A stretch of DNA of 64,000 bases, taken from the NCBI RefSeq assembly GCF_002288925.2, contig NW_022098004.1:10979407-11043406 (forward strand), given 5' to 3'. Positions 25,203 to 38,640 of this stretch are shown one piece after another. Source of the stretch: Delphinapterus leucas. Its lineage: Eukaryota > Chordata > Mammalia > Artiodactyla > Monodontidae. Within the stretch, counting starts at the first letter, position 1. Every line of letters starts with the position of its first letter. The translations under genes and the position numbers were made by a program. The notes beneath the pieces were generated by a model, which saw only the letters and a program-made list of their open reading frames with translations, was not told where the DNA came from and made no database searches.

Positions 25203-26242
25203 AAATCAGCAGAAAAGAAACTTGTGGTTTCTGTTTGGTGTAAAGCTCCCACGATGGCTTAGATCAGCTGTAAGATGACTTCTTTGAGGATATTCTCCAA
25301 GCTAAGCAGATGGCAACTTTAATTGGTCAGAGAAGCATCACTATTTATTGATATAATTTATTCCTCTATGAATCATCTTTTTAGACGTCTAAGGGGAGAG
25401 AGATGCCCACTATTCTAATTCAAAGAACTCTGGTATATTCTACCCAAGAAACGGGGCTTCTTCTCAGGCCCCACTTGATTTAACAAGCACCGCACAGGAA
25501 GCCTTCTCACTAAAAACACTTGTTAGCCTACATTGGCTGTGGTACCGCTGACAAGATTTCTAATGTTATTTGAAATGCTAGCTAATTTTAGGTTGTTATT
25601 TCCATGCTCAGTGGAATGAAATATTGTAATATATGCTCCTCAAAGGTGTAATGGCAGACTTGTCGGCAGCTTCATTTGTCTCACCTTCTCCCTGACAAAC
25701 AGGAAAAGTAAGATGTGCCGTCACTACATCCTGGCTGCTGCCTGCCATCATCATAGGCTGAGGGACCAGATGGGTTGTGTCCTCAATGAACATACCGTAT
25801 TCATCACCTGAGCATCCACAGCAGTTATCACCATCCATCCAGCGCTCGGCTGGGTTAGGGTGGGTGTTCATGCATGGTCCAGGTGCACATGCCTGTGTGT
25901 GCTTTGTTAATGAGGTTAGGCATACAGAGAGGAATTTTCAGTCTGTTTAAGGCTTGTCCTGATTTTTTTTTTAAATTCTTTGAAGAGAAAGAGATCAGAA
26001 AACACCAAAAGTTGTACATACTTATATATTTAAGGTATTATTCTTCCACTTTCTGAGCTCACACACAAAAAATCATGATACAGAAATATAAAATGTCACA
26101 ACAGAGTGTATATTGGATCCCTATGACTTCTAGGAGAAATTCTAACCATCTAAATATTCTTACCATAGTATAGAAAAAGCCACAAGTGTAGGGATTGAAG
26201 AAGCTTGGGTTTGAATCTTGTATCATCGATTTATACTGTCAT
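25203..26242. other. Unassigned, non-coding
   Basis: No gene or repeat could be supported. An 87-codon minus-strand frame (25608-25871) has no recognisable domain. Confidence 0.45.
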
Positions 26243-26586
26243 TTTTTTAAAAGTTTATTTATTTATTTTTTGCTGCATTGGGACTTCGTTGCTGCATGGG
26301 CTTTCGCTAGTTGTGGCGAGCGGGGGCTACTCTTCGTTTCGGTGCGCGGGCCTCTCATTGCGGTGGCTTCTCTTGTTGCGGGGCACAGGCTCTAGGCGCC
26401 CGGGCTTCAGTAGGTGTGGCACATGGACTCAGTAGTTGTGGCTGTGGGCTCTAGAGCGCAGGCTCAGTAGTTGGGGCACAAGCTTAGTTGCTCCACGGCA
26501 TGTAGGATCTTCCCAGACCGGGGCACGAACCTTCGTCTCCTGCATCGGCAGGCGGACTCTTAACCACTGCGCCACCAGGGAAGCCC
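26243..26586 (-). mobile_element. CHR SINE, longest form with internal tandem units
   Basis: On the minus strand it starts GGGCTTCCCTGGTGGCGCAG and ends in AAATAAATAAAC. It is about 340 bp because a 'CAGTAG(T/G)TGTGGC'-like unit occurs three times between 26408 and 26482 on the plus strand, against one in the copy at 13896-14189. I found no convincing target-site duplication. Confidence 0.94.
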
Positions 26587-26984
26587 TATAAATAAGGGCT
26601 TCTTGTAGTCTTGCTTTCCAGATTAGGAAGCTAAAGTTTAAAGAGGCAGCATGCCTAGTATCACTTAAAGAGGGAGTGGCAAGGTGCAGGGACGGAGCCT
26701 GGGTGTGTGTGATATCCAAATCCATACTCTCAACCTCTCACCCTGTCACTGTGTTTCCTAAGTCTCAATTTACCCAACCAAAAAATGGAGGGGTAATGTG
26801 TTACCATAAGGAATAACTTAAAAAAAAAAACCAAACAAAAAACTGAAGAGCTGAGGACAATGCTTCAGACATAGCGTACATACTACTAGGTCACGTTTCA
26901 TTTAGAAATTGATACTTTAAAAAAATTTTAAGGTATTACTTACTTAAGTTAAATTCAACCTTTTAGTCAACAGTTCTGTGAGGT
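26587..26984. other. Unassigned, non-coding
   Basis: No gene or clear repeat. An A-rich run lies at 26820-26842. Confidence 0.4.
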
Positions 26985-28135
26985 TTCTTTCTAGTTTTAT
27001 TGAAAAATAATTGACATACATCACTGTATAAGTGTAAGGGGTACAGCACGATGGCTCGATTTATATGTATTATGAAATGATTACCACAGTAGGTTCAGCT
27101 AACATCCAGTTTTTCATATATATACAATAACAAGAAGAGAAAAAAAGGAGAGAAAAAAGGAAAAAAAATTTTGTCCCTCTGATGAGAACTCTTAGGCTTT
27201 GCTGTCTTAACAGCTCACCTGTATATTGTACAGCAGTTAACCACAGCCATCCTATTGTACATTACATCCCTAGTATTTGTTTATCTTATAACTGGAAGTT
27301 TGCATCTTTTGACCACCTTCCTCCATCGCCCCCACCAAAAAAATGTAACAGTGTTTCCAATAGTGGATTGTGAATATGGCTAATACTGTTTGCCATAAAA
27401 ATTGTGTAACCATTCATTAGTGTGTAGGCTAGGCTACCATAAAGCAATCATATTGCTGCTTTTTCCTTATCAATGCATGCATCATTATACCTGTAAATAA
27501 ACATGAATTTCTTTTTCACATTATCTTTTCATGTGTGAGGTCTAGTGTTAGTAATACATATACTACAGTGATTTGTATCATAAGAAAATATTGATGTAGG
27601 TACTGACAGATGATTTATCTTGTAAACAGATGCCGTAAACTTATGGTATTGATAAATACAGTGCATGACTATAAACGTATTTTCTCTTCCTTCTGATTTT
27701 ACTAATAAAAAGTTATTTTCTCTAGCTTACTTTATGGTAAGAATGTAGTCTATAATGCAAATAACAAACAAAATACACGTCAGTTGACTGTGTTATCGGT
27801 GAAGGCTTCTGGTGAACAGTAGGCTATTGGTCATTGAGTTTAGGGGGAGTCAAAACTTATATGCAAGATTATCAACTACATGGGGCGTTGGCACCCCTAA
27901 GCCCACCTTGTTCAAAGGTCAACTGTATTCCCAGAAGTGGAATTGCTGGATCGTATGGTGGTTCTATTTTTAAAGTTTTTTGAGCATCCTTTACACTGTT
28001 TTCCATACTGACTGGACCAATTTACAGTCCCACTAATAGTGAACAAGGGTTTCCTTTTCTCCACATCCACACCGGCGTCTGTCATCTCTTGTCTTTTCGA
28101 TGATGGCCATAAAACTTGATATTGCTGTAAGTGAC
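26985..28135 (-). mobile_element. LINE-1 fragment split by a DNA transposon
   Basis: 26985-27345 is an antisense L1 3'UTR ('TTTATTGAAAAATAATTGAC', 'GAAATGATTACCACAGTAGG'). 27928-28135 is antisense ORF2 C-terminal sequence ('AGAAGTGGAATTGCTGGATC', 'CCAATTTACAGTCCCACTAA'). A Tigger-like element separates them. Some L1 sequence between the two pieces is also missing. Confidence 0.75.
27346..27925 (-). mobile_element. Tigger-like DNA transposon inside an L1
   Basis: The right terminus GTTCAAAGGTCAACTG followed by TA matches the right terminal repeat of the element at 44167-44386 (one mismatch). Upstream text (for example 'GTGTGTAGGCTAGGCTACCA' at 27420) belongs to a longer relative. The left end is not sharply visible. 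Tc1/mariner-type elements insert at TA, which fits the TA at 27926-27927. Confidence 0.6.
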
Positions 28136-28149
28136 AAGAAACATGAATA

Positions 28150-28450
28150 TGATCAATTAAGAAAATAGAGGTTTACTTTTCTTATATAATAAAAAGTTCC
28201 AGAGTAAAGCAGTCACTGGAGTTGGTTCAACAGTTCAGTCATGTAAAAGCGGACATTTGTGTGGTTTGTTTCGTGTTGTCTTATGTTTGCAAAGTAAATG
28301 CTGCTACTGCAGATATTCTGTCTGCCTTCAGAGATGAAAGAATAGGGGAGAAGGACACCAGCTTCATCTCTCCCTCTTATCAGGAAGACGGGCCATCGGT
28401 CTTTATCCCACGGGAAAGAACTAGTTTACTGTCCACTGCTCACTGCTAAG
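28150..28450. repeat. Interspersed repeat of unnamed family (copy 1)
   Basis: It shares an order of words with 43430-43860: 'GGTTCAACAGTTCAGTCATG' here and 'TTTATCAGCTCAGCAGTGCC' there, then a 'CTTCA...TCTCTC' block and an AAAGAA-rich end. It resembles an ancient mammalian repeat, but I cannot name the family with confidence. Confidence 0.4.
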
Positions 28451-30745
<2,295 letters not shown>

Positions 30746-31473
30746 TAAGCTGCCGTAGCTTTGCGCTGTATCTGTGAGTGTCTGTGCTTTATCTCGATTT
30801 ATTCTGTGCACCCATTAGCAAGATGTGTGCTAAGGTAACTGCTTCTTTGCTTTGTGCCATTTCAGTTTATGAAAGGTTTCACAGGAATGGGCTACTTTTG
30901 GGTAGTAGGGGGAACCTGTAGTGCCTAAAGACTCAACTCATGATAACTCAGGTATTGTGATCAACATACAGAAACTTTAAAATATGTGTTATAAATATAT
31001 TTTCAAGAATGTGAAGGGAATTATGGCCATAATGAGGGAGGAGAAAAATTTAAGCAGAGAATTACAAACTATAACATAGAATCAAATCATTCTAGAACTT
31101 AAAAGTAAATATGTGAGATGGAAATTTTACTGGACGGATTTGACAGCATCATGAAGATAGCCGAAGAATGCGTCAGTGAATTTGTAGATATAACAAGGAA
31201 ATTATCTTTTCTAAAGTACAGAGAGAAGTAAGTTTAAAGAAACGAACAGCACTTCAGTGACTCATGGGGCATATAACATATGTGTCATTTGAGCCCCAGG
31301 GAAGGCAAAAATGGGACAAAAAGCATTTGAGGAAATAAGGACTTAATTTCCAAACTTTGGTGAAAAACACAAACATGTAAATCCATCATCCTTAGCAAAC
31401 AGCGAATAGGATGAATGCAAAGAAGAGCTCAGCTAAGCACATGGTAGCCAAACTGCTAAAAACCAGAGGTGTA

Positions 31474-31690
31474 GGGCTTCCCTGGTGGCGCAGTGGTTGG
31501 GAGTCCGCCTGCCGATGCGGGGGACACGGGTTCGTGCCCCGGTCTGGGAGGATCCTGCGTGCCGCGGAGCGGCTGGGCCCGTGAGCCATGGCCGCTGTGC
31601 CTGCGCGTCCGGAGCCTGTGCTCCGCAACGGGAGAGGCCACAACAGTGAGAGACCCGCGTGCCGCAGGAAAAAAAAAAAAAAAAACCAAC
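31474..31690 (+). mobile_element. CHR SINE, short form
   Basis: It starts GGGCTTCCCTGGTGGCGCAG and ends GTGCCGCAGG plus a poly-A of about 17. Flanking direct repeats CCAGAGGTGTA (31463-31473) and CCAGAGATGTA (31691-31701) differ at one base. It inserted into the ORF1-like part of the plus-strand L1. Confidence 0.95.
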
Positions 31691-32653
31691 CCAGAGATGT
31701 ACAGGAAATGTTAAAAGCAGCAAAAGAAAATTACACATTACACGATGGGAACAAAAATACAAATGATAGCTGATTTCTCATCAAAAGAAGCCAGAAGGCA
31801 ATGTGAAAAGTTTAAAGTGCTTAAAGAAAATAATACTCTAAATTTTACGTGTATCAACAATCTCCTTCAAAAATCAAGGTGAAATAAAGACATTTACAGA
31901 TAAATAAAAGTGAGAGAATTTGTTGTAGTTAGATTAGCACTGCAGGAAATGCTCAGGTTCTTCTGGGTAAAGGAAAGCGACAGAAGATGAAAGCTGAAAA
32001 CTCCAGGAAAGAATAAAAAGCACCAGAAATTGTAAATATGTGGGAAAATATCAAATATTTCCATTCTTTTATTTTTTTAAAAGACACATAAATGTTTAAA
32101 CAAAATAATGCCACCTCAATGGTGATCATAATGCTTTCGGAGTAGTATATGTGACCATACCCCAAATGACAGGGGCTACGTGGAACTCCATTATTACAGT
32201 GTCTTTGTATTTTATATGAAGAACAGACAGTGATAAGTTAAGAGAAAATACTATAACTCCTAGAGGAGTCTTAACCACACAAATTTCCATGAGAGAATTA
32301 AACAATACAGACAATGAATGTAGGAAGTGTTTTCCCAATTGCCACCCAAACGGTCCATAGTTGCTGTCATTCTAGTGCATAGATAAGTTAGTTTATTACA
32401 TTCAGTGGATATTTTGGGGACTTAATTTTCTCATGGAAACTCATTTGAGAAAGGTGGCACACAAAGGAAAGACCATAAATGATCAGTATCAGGGATAAAA
32501 GAAGAGCTATTTCCATAGAGTCTACAGATATTAAAAAGATATGCAAATATTACAAACATTTTAATGTCAATAAATCTGAAAACCTAGCTTAAATAGACAC
32601 ATTCATAAAAGCCAGAATTTATCCAGCTGGCACAAAATGAAATAGAAAACTGA

Positions 32654-32684
<31 letters not shown>
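32654..32684. repeat. (CA)n microsatellite
   Basis: About 15 CA units with one CG interruption. Confidence 0.97.
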
Positions 32685-33100
32685 ATTGAATTTGTTCCAA
32701 AAAACCTTCAAATACATATAAGCACACTCAAAACTGAGATAGTTTTACTGGTTAAATTCTGTAGAACATTGAAGGAAGAAATAACACCAATCGTACAGAT
32801 TCTCCTTCAGAAATTAGAGGAGGAGGGAAGAATTCCCAACTTGATTCTTGGGGCCAGCAGTACTCTGATAGCAAAGACATTACAAGAATAGAAAATTACA
32901 GACTGCTGTCTCTTGTAAACATAGCTGCAGACATCCTTGATGAAATATCAACAGTTTGATTCTAGGAATATATCGAAAGGATAATACATGATGAAAAGTA
33001 GAGTTTATCTCTGGAATGCAAGTTTGACTTTAACATGAAAAAAATCAATTAGTGTATTCACTATTTTAACAGGCTAAAGGAGAATTTTTCCTCATCTCGT

Positions 33101-33954
33101 CACCACAGCTGTCCTAAGAGAGAAGAAAGATCTTTGCAGAACAATTAATCAACTGTTTCTGGTTCAGGTTGGTAATCCTGTTGTGAAAATGGCTATATCT
33201 AATTCGTATTGTATCGTTAAGTTTTCAGCAATGCTGTCTTTGTCAATGCCAAGACCTAGACACCAAGGCAGAGCTGGACTTAAAAATGAAGGTAACTTAA
33301 GCCATAGGTTGTGATATGAGGGAACAATAATTTTAACCAGAAGCTTTAAAAAAACCCACTGTAATTTCATGTTAATTATATTAAAAATATTCATGTATTG
33401 TTCCATGTTATTGGGAGTCATCTAAGATAACTCTGTCATAGCTTCTATTGACCATTTCACAGTTTATTTCAAAAGACATTCATCTTTTATACCTATTATT
33501 TTAATTTCCAAGGTTTCATTTGGAAATGTGTGTGAGTGTGTGTGTGTGTGTGTGTGTGATTGCCTGTTAGTGAAAGGACAACTTAGGAAAACTAAAAATT
33601 TAAAGTCCTAGAAATATTCATTTTGCCAAGTATCATATATTCACAGAACCTATCTTTTTGAAATACTCTGATACATTGTTATAGCAGGTAATCTGCTTTT
33701 TGGTTTGAGAATTAGTAAATTCAAGGTGAAATGGCTAATTTTTGGCAGGGTCTAAAGAGGTCTCTCATGTCCTAAGTTCTAGGTCATTGCTCTTTTGCCC
33801 ATGCCCTTTATCTACCAGAGTTGTATTTTTGGATTGCCTTTAAGGTGGACCTGGAAGAAAACATAAGCATAATGTGCCAAAATAAATTTGGTGGTATAAA
33901 ATATATTTTTAAATGGTAGCACAGGATAGACTTCTTGTAAATATAAATTTCTAT
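33101..33954. other. Unassigned, with a TG repeat
   Basis: No gene could be supported. Contains the (TG)n repeat at 33527-33558. Confidence 0.45.
33527..33558. repeat. (TG)n microsatellite
   Basis: About 15 TG units with one GA interruption. Confidence 0.97.
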
Positions 33955-33960
33955 TAAACT

Positions 33961-34161
33961 TTTTTTTTTGCGGTACGCAGGCCTCTCACTGTTGTGGCCT
34001 CTCCCGTTGCGGAGCACAGGCTCCGGACGCGCAGGCTCAGCGGCCATGGCTCACGGGTCTAGCCGCTAGGCGGCATGTGGGATCTTCCCGGACCGGGGCA
34101 CGAACCCGCGTCCCCTGCATCGGCTGGCGGACTCTCAACCACTGCGCCACCAGGGAAGCCC
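33961..34161 (-). mobile_element. CHR SINE, short form
   Basis: On the minus strand it begins GGGCTTCCCTGGTGGCGCAG and ends CGTACCGC plus A9. A short direct repeat TAAAC flanks it (33955-33959 and 34162-34166). Confidence 0.95.
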
Positions 34162-34166
34162 TAAAC

Positions 34167-34539
34167 ATTTTTATTTAGACTGGAACAGAGGAGAATTATT
34201 AAACAGATTTCCTGTTCATGAACAACATAAAACAATATATGAATCCAAGATGCAAAGATTAATTAAACAAAAAGTATAGCTTGAGGGCATTAATAAAAAA
34301 AAGCTGTAATAGCATCACAAGTTAAAAAAGCCAACATGGGCTTTTTTCCTTTCCATTTTTTCTTCTTACGGTGTATTACTATATTTCTTGAAGTTGACTT
34401 GTATTTTAAAACTTGGATATGTCCAATACAAAAAAGGTGCTTTGGGAATATGCTCTATCACATTTTTCCCTTTGAAGAAAATCCTGCAAGATTATTCATT
34501 AAAAAACCCCATAAATCTAATGATGCTATTTCTCTGTTA
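34167..34539. other. Unassigned, non-coding
   Basis: AT-rich with no supported feature. Confidence 0.4.
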
Positions 34540-35250
34540 AAGAGTTTTCAATACCTCCCCATCTTCTATCATCTAAAATTCAGATTCCTTAGCACTCTAT
34601 TGTAGACCTGTCATGAAATGCCACCTTTACTCCATCCACCTCTTTTTTTTTCTCTTACAATATTACTTAGCAGATACCTGTACTTCAGTCTTGTCAAACT
34701 ATCTACTGTTTCTCAAATGTCCTGTATCTAAAATTTTCTTATGCTGTCACCTCTGCCTGGAGTATCCTTACCTTCTTGCCTAATTAATTTACTAATGTTT
34801 AGATATATTTCTCAAATGTTTCTTCCCCTGAATACCTCAGGCAGGCTAAATCACTCCTCCCTCTGTGATTCTGCAGCGGCTTATATATGCCACCCTCAGG
34901 ACATATGTTGCATTGTAATATATTTATGTAATTGATTTTTCCAGAGATGGGCAAACTAAGTCAGCCCTCATCCTGTTTTTGTCAATAAAGTTTTATCGGC
35001 ACCCAGCCATGTCCATTCATTTATGTACCGTCTCTGGATGATTTCATGCCACAGTGGCAACATTTGAGTAGTTGCAACAGAGATTGAATGGCCCACTAAA
35101 CTTAAAATATTTATGATCTGGGCCCTGACAGAAAAAGTCTGTCAACCCCTGTACTAGGCTGTGACCTTCAGGAGGGCAAGGACAAAGATTTAGTCACATC
35201 TGAGTCCCTGACAGTTTGCTTTGTGCTGCCTCATAATTTTTTGTTGAACC
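34540..35250 (+). repeat. L2 LINE 3' end, split by a hAT element
   Basis: The L2 3' order is visible: 'TCACCTCTGCCTGGAGTATC' (34747), 'CTCAAATGTTTCTTCCCCTG' (34812), then after the insertion 'AGGCTGTGACCTTCAGGAGG' (35156). L2 is an ancient mammalian LINE. Confidence 0.7.
34940..35155 (-). mobile_element. hAT-Charlie-type non-autonomous DNA transposon
   Basis: The ends read CAGAGATGGGCAAACTAAGTC and, at the right, GAAAAAGTCTGTCAACCCCTG. They are imperfect inverted repeats of the 'CAGGGGTCAGCAAAC' type. The interior 'AATAAAGTTTTATCGGCACC' also fits this group. It lies inside the L2. Confidence 0.65.
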
Positions 35251-35279
35251 GGCTACAGATAAGTATATTACATACAGCG

Positions 35280-35530
35280 GTTAAGAGAATAATATCTGAC
35301 GTCCAGCCATCTGAGTTCTAATCATTCCACATTCTACATGTGAGACCTAAAATGAATGACTCCACTTATCTGTGCCTCATTCATCTTTTCTGTAAAATAA
35401 GGGTAATAATAGTGCCTTTCTCACATGGCTCATGTGAGGATTAAATCTCATAATATACGGGTAGCCCTTAATTTACTGACTAAAGTATATCAGATCCTCA
35501 GTACACACTCTTGTTATTATTACACATCAC
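35280..35530 (+). repeat. MIR SINE
   Basis: Sense-orientation MIR wording: 'CATCTGAGTTCTAATCATTC', 'CTGTGCCTCATTCATCTTTT', 'TGTAAAATAAGGGTAATAAT' and 'CATGTGAGGATTAAATCTCA'. Confidence 0.8.
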
Positions 35531-37999
35531 TCATAACATGCCGTAGGGCTTTAATAATTAGTTTAAGGACTCCAGGCTCATTTTATCTCCCGTAAAGTAG
35601 AAGAGTTAGCTTACTGAGTTCCCTTATACTTCTATAACCTTTGGATCAGGTGGGTCCATGCGTGGTTCTCAGTGCTGTACGCAGCTTACTCAGGGTTCAT
35701 ATGGAACAAGCAGAGAGAAAAGTGACGTCAGCTCGGGCAGCAAGAGCAACTGACTCAGCCATAGCATCTGAGTCACCCTCAGAGCCAAAGAGTCACCACT
35801 TAGAAAATAGGCTTTTATAGCTTATGGGGTTAAAGCTTTATGGTCTGAGCTCAACTACAGCAGGGCCAGAGGGCCATCCGGCTAACCAGAAAGAAATAAG
35901 TTACCTTCTAAATCTCTGGGAAATGTTTAGATGAGTCATTTTGATGAGATTGTAATCTAGAGTCAGCTTTGATTAACTTTTGCTCTACATGGTAATTCTG
36001 TTTTTAAAATGTATTTTCTCAACCAGCTTATAAATTATGCAAAGGTTTTCTTTAAAAATATAAATATATATTTAAATAATATAAAATATAAGTTTTTCTT
36101 TAAAAATATAAAACTTAAACATCAAAAAATGACATCACATTTGTATTTTACTGTGTTCTCTAGAAAAGTTTCCTTTTCAGCTTTCAGTAATCGGGAAGAT
36201 ACACAACCTCAGCTTCAAGACCGTCCGAAGAATGGACAAAGTATGGCAGAGGTACAAAGAACAAAAACAAAAACATGCTCCCAAACCTCTGAGAAGTTGT
36301 GTTGTCAGTCAGTTACAGCGACCTGATAGTTAACTCATACCAGTCCTCGACTCCTTTCTCTAGGTAGTAAAGAGGACTTTGTATGCTGAACATGACAGGG
36401 AGCCCTGAAGACATACTTCTAAAAGGTTATGGCACAAATAAAGACAGTGAATGTCTATACTGAGGGCCAACAAGGATGATTAACTTAAGTTTAGACCCTT
36501 AAATACGAGAGAAGGGTTGACTAAAGAGTAACATAAGAGAGTGTTTTAGAGCAGATTTGTTGGTGAGATTGAGAATATTTGGGTAAAAGACCTTTTCTGC
36601 TCTCTTCTAATGTTGATCATTTATAGCCCGATTACCACAAAATATTCACTTTTGCTAACTGATTGCGAGCAGACCCATATTAACTTTCATAACGCTGTAA
36701 AGTTTATTACTGAAAATCAGAGATTACTCTCACTTCATACATAAAATACATTTGTTTTTCTTGAGATTTGTTTGTTACGTGATACACAGTGAAAGCTGTA
36801 TCTACAGAGATGTCTAACTTTAATATTTTGTGACTGGGTTATTTTTTGTGGCACTTACCAGTGCCTTTCAGAAAGAGAACATCCCAGGCATTTCTAAGAT
36901 TTACAAGAATTTTCTGAGTACTTTAATTAAAGAGAAATGAATGGGTTGGATAACTTGAGAAACATGGAGAACTTTATAGATTAGAAACAGACGAACACTA
37001 CTGCATCATTTTGGACTGTGCTGTTGGCAGATAATAATTACATGTTTTGTCTAAGGGCTGTGAATTTCAAATGCTAACACTCCTCTCACCTCAGTGTGAG
37101 AAATTGAGTCTCTATAATCAGCTCAGTTTATTCCTGCTTTACTTGTATCCCATGATTTAAAGCATACTCTTTTTCAGTAGTTAATTATTATATATTATCT
37201 TCCCTATAATTATTTTTTCTTTTCCTGCCCCACTTATTTTTAGACGTCACCATTGCACTTAGTTGAATCCTAGATCAAAATACATTGAGTCATTGCAATC
37301 TTACCTCATTACTCTGCCCTTCCACCGCTCTGAATCTTTTTTTGGGGGGGGGAACTTCTTGGAACGCCTTCCAATTTGTCTTCTTCTCTGTGTCGTTTCA
37401 CGGCGCTAAACTAAAACCCAGGAGCAACCTCTGCGAATAAAGGCAAGAACTTCCCTGCCCTGGAAGCGAGGTCCGGTTCACAGCAGCACTTCTTAGTGGT
37501 GGTATTTGTTAGAAAACTCCTTCACTTATACTGGATTTGTTAATTTCCTGGATTTTTTTCCACCACGTATAATATACTTTGTTTTCAGTAGGCTTGACTG
37601 TAAGTGTTCTAGCCAGAGTTGATAGAACCAGAAGCTTCTCTAAATTTCTGGGCTCTCTGTGGTGTCCAGAGCACTGTGAAATTAAATTTTATTTTACAGC
37701 ATAATTTTGTATGTCTTGATCAACATTCTGCATCCACCGCCTAGGACAGTACCGGACTCGTCTCTGCTCTAACGGTGCTAAATGATGCCAAAGAGTAAAG
37801 AGTGAATGTGATCTTTGCGACAGGGTGGTGGTATAGAGATACTGTTGGCTCAGGCCTGCTCTGGTACGGAGACAGGAGTCACATCAGTTATTTTAAGAGA
37901 GAAAGAAAGTTGCTTTAAAGAACTGTTCATTTGGTCTAACACATTGTTTGCTAGGCAACTGAAAAAGCCAACAGAGAAAACTGAGCCCTCACAGGTAGC
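35531..37999. other. Unassigned; one weak exon candidate
   Basis: About 2.5 kb without a supported gene. A short segment at 36164/36181-36251 has splice-site-like flanks and is discussed as a finding. A G-run lies at 37344-37352. Confidence 0.4.
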
Positions 38000-38494
38000 A
38001 GTTTCAGAAAGCAGCTGTCACCACTCAGCCTGAGGCTGGAACGATTACAACTAGAACCTTGGAGGGCAGCCTCGTGACACTGCCCCTGAGGCCTCAGAGG
38101 AGCAGGCCTTGCTTGGCGGATGCTGGTGTCTCTGGTGTCAGGTGGAGCCATGGGGTCTAGGGTTCTGGGCTTTGAGATCAAGTGTTGCCACTGTGCAGGT
38201 GTCTCTGATGGGGAGAGGCCGTGATGAGGCTGGTCCTGCAGCAGTGGGACCGTTCCAGCCTGTGTTCCGAGGCTGTTATGAGAATGAAGTGCTGCTGCCA
38301 GGGTGAAGAAGCAAGGCCAGGGTCGTGCTGACAGGAACAGTGGGGAGACAGGCAGGCTGGAGGGAGTGACAGGAAGCAGTCAGGAAGGAGCGGGTCCCTC
38401 CTCCAGCCTCGAGGTCTAGCTCTGGCGCCGGCTATCGGCAAAGCCTCAACAGAGAGGGGCGGGCTGAGGGGAAGTATTAGCTAGAGTCCCGGCC
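38000..38494. other. GC-richer unassigned segment
   Basis: This stretch is clearly richer in G and C than its surroundings but has few CpGs, so it is not a CpG island. Frames on both strands carry no known domain. Confidence 0.4.
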
Positions 38495-38640
38495 CAGCCC
38501 AGCTAAGTGTCATTGTCTTGTTTTACAGGTAAGATACGAAGGCAGAGAGAAGTTAAATAACTTGCCCATGTCCATTGTCTTCCAAGTTCACACAATTATG
38601 AGAATAGGAGAGTAAAAGCCCAGATGAATACCATTTCCCA
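38495..38640 (-). repeat. MIR fragment
   Basis: Reverse-orientation core: 'GAAGGCAGAGAGAAGTTAAA' then 'TAACTTGCCCATGTCC' and 'AGTAAAAGCCCAGATGAAT'. Confidence 0.55.

Larger units (their letters stand above)
31060..33100 (+). mobile_element. Decayed plus-strand LINE-1 (or HAL1) with SINE and CA repeat
   Basis: ORF1-like text surrounds the SINE ('AGCCAAACTGCTAAAAACCA', 'TTCTCATCAAAAGAAGCCAG', 'CAAGGTGAAATAAAGACATT'). ORF2 RT-like text follows at 32750-33090 ('GGAAGAAATAACACCAATCG', 'AGAATTCCCAACTTGATTCT', 'TCAACAGTTTGATTC'). It is the largest clearly sense-strand L1 remnant in the window. All frames are broken. Confidence 0.7.

Noticed and set aside
38000..38494. GC-rich stretch as a CpG-island promoter or coding exon
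   Set aside because: GC content is raised but CpGs are sparse, and no frame shows a domain or consistent coding pattern.
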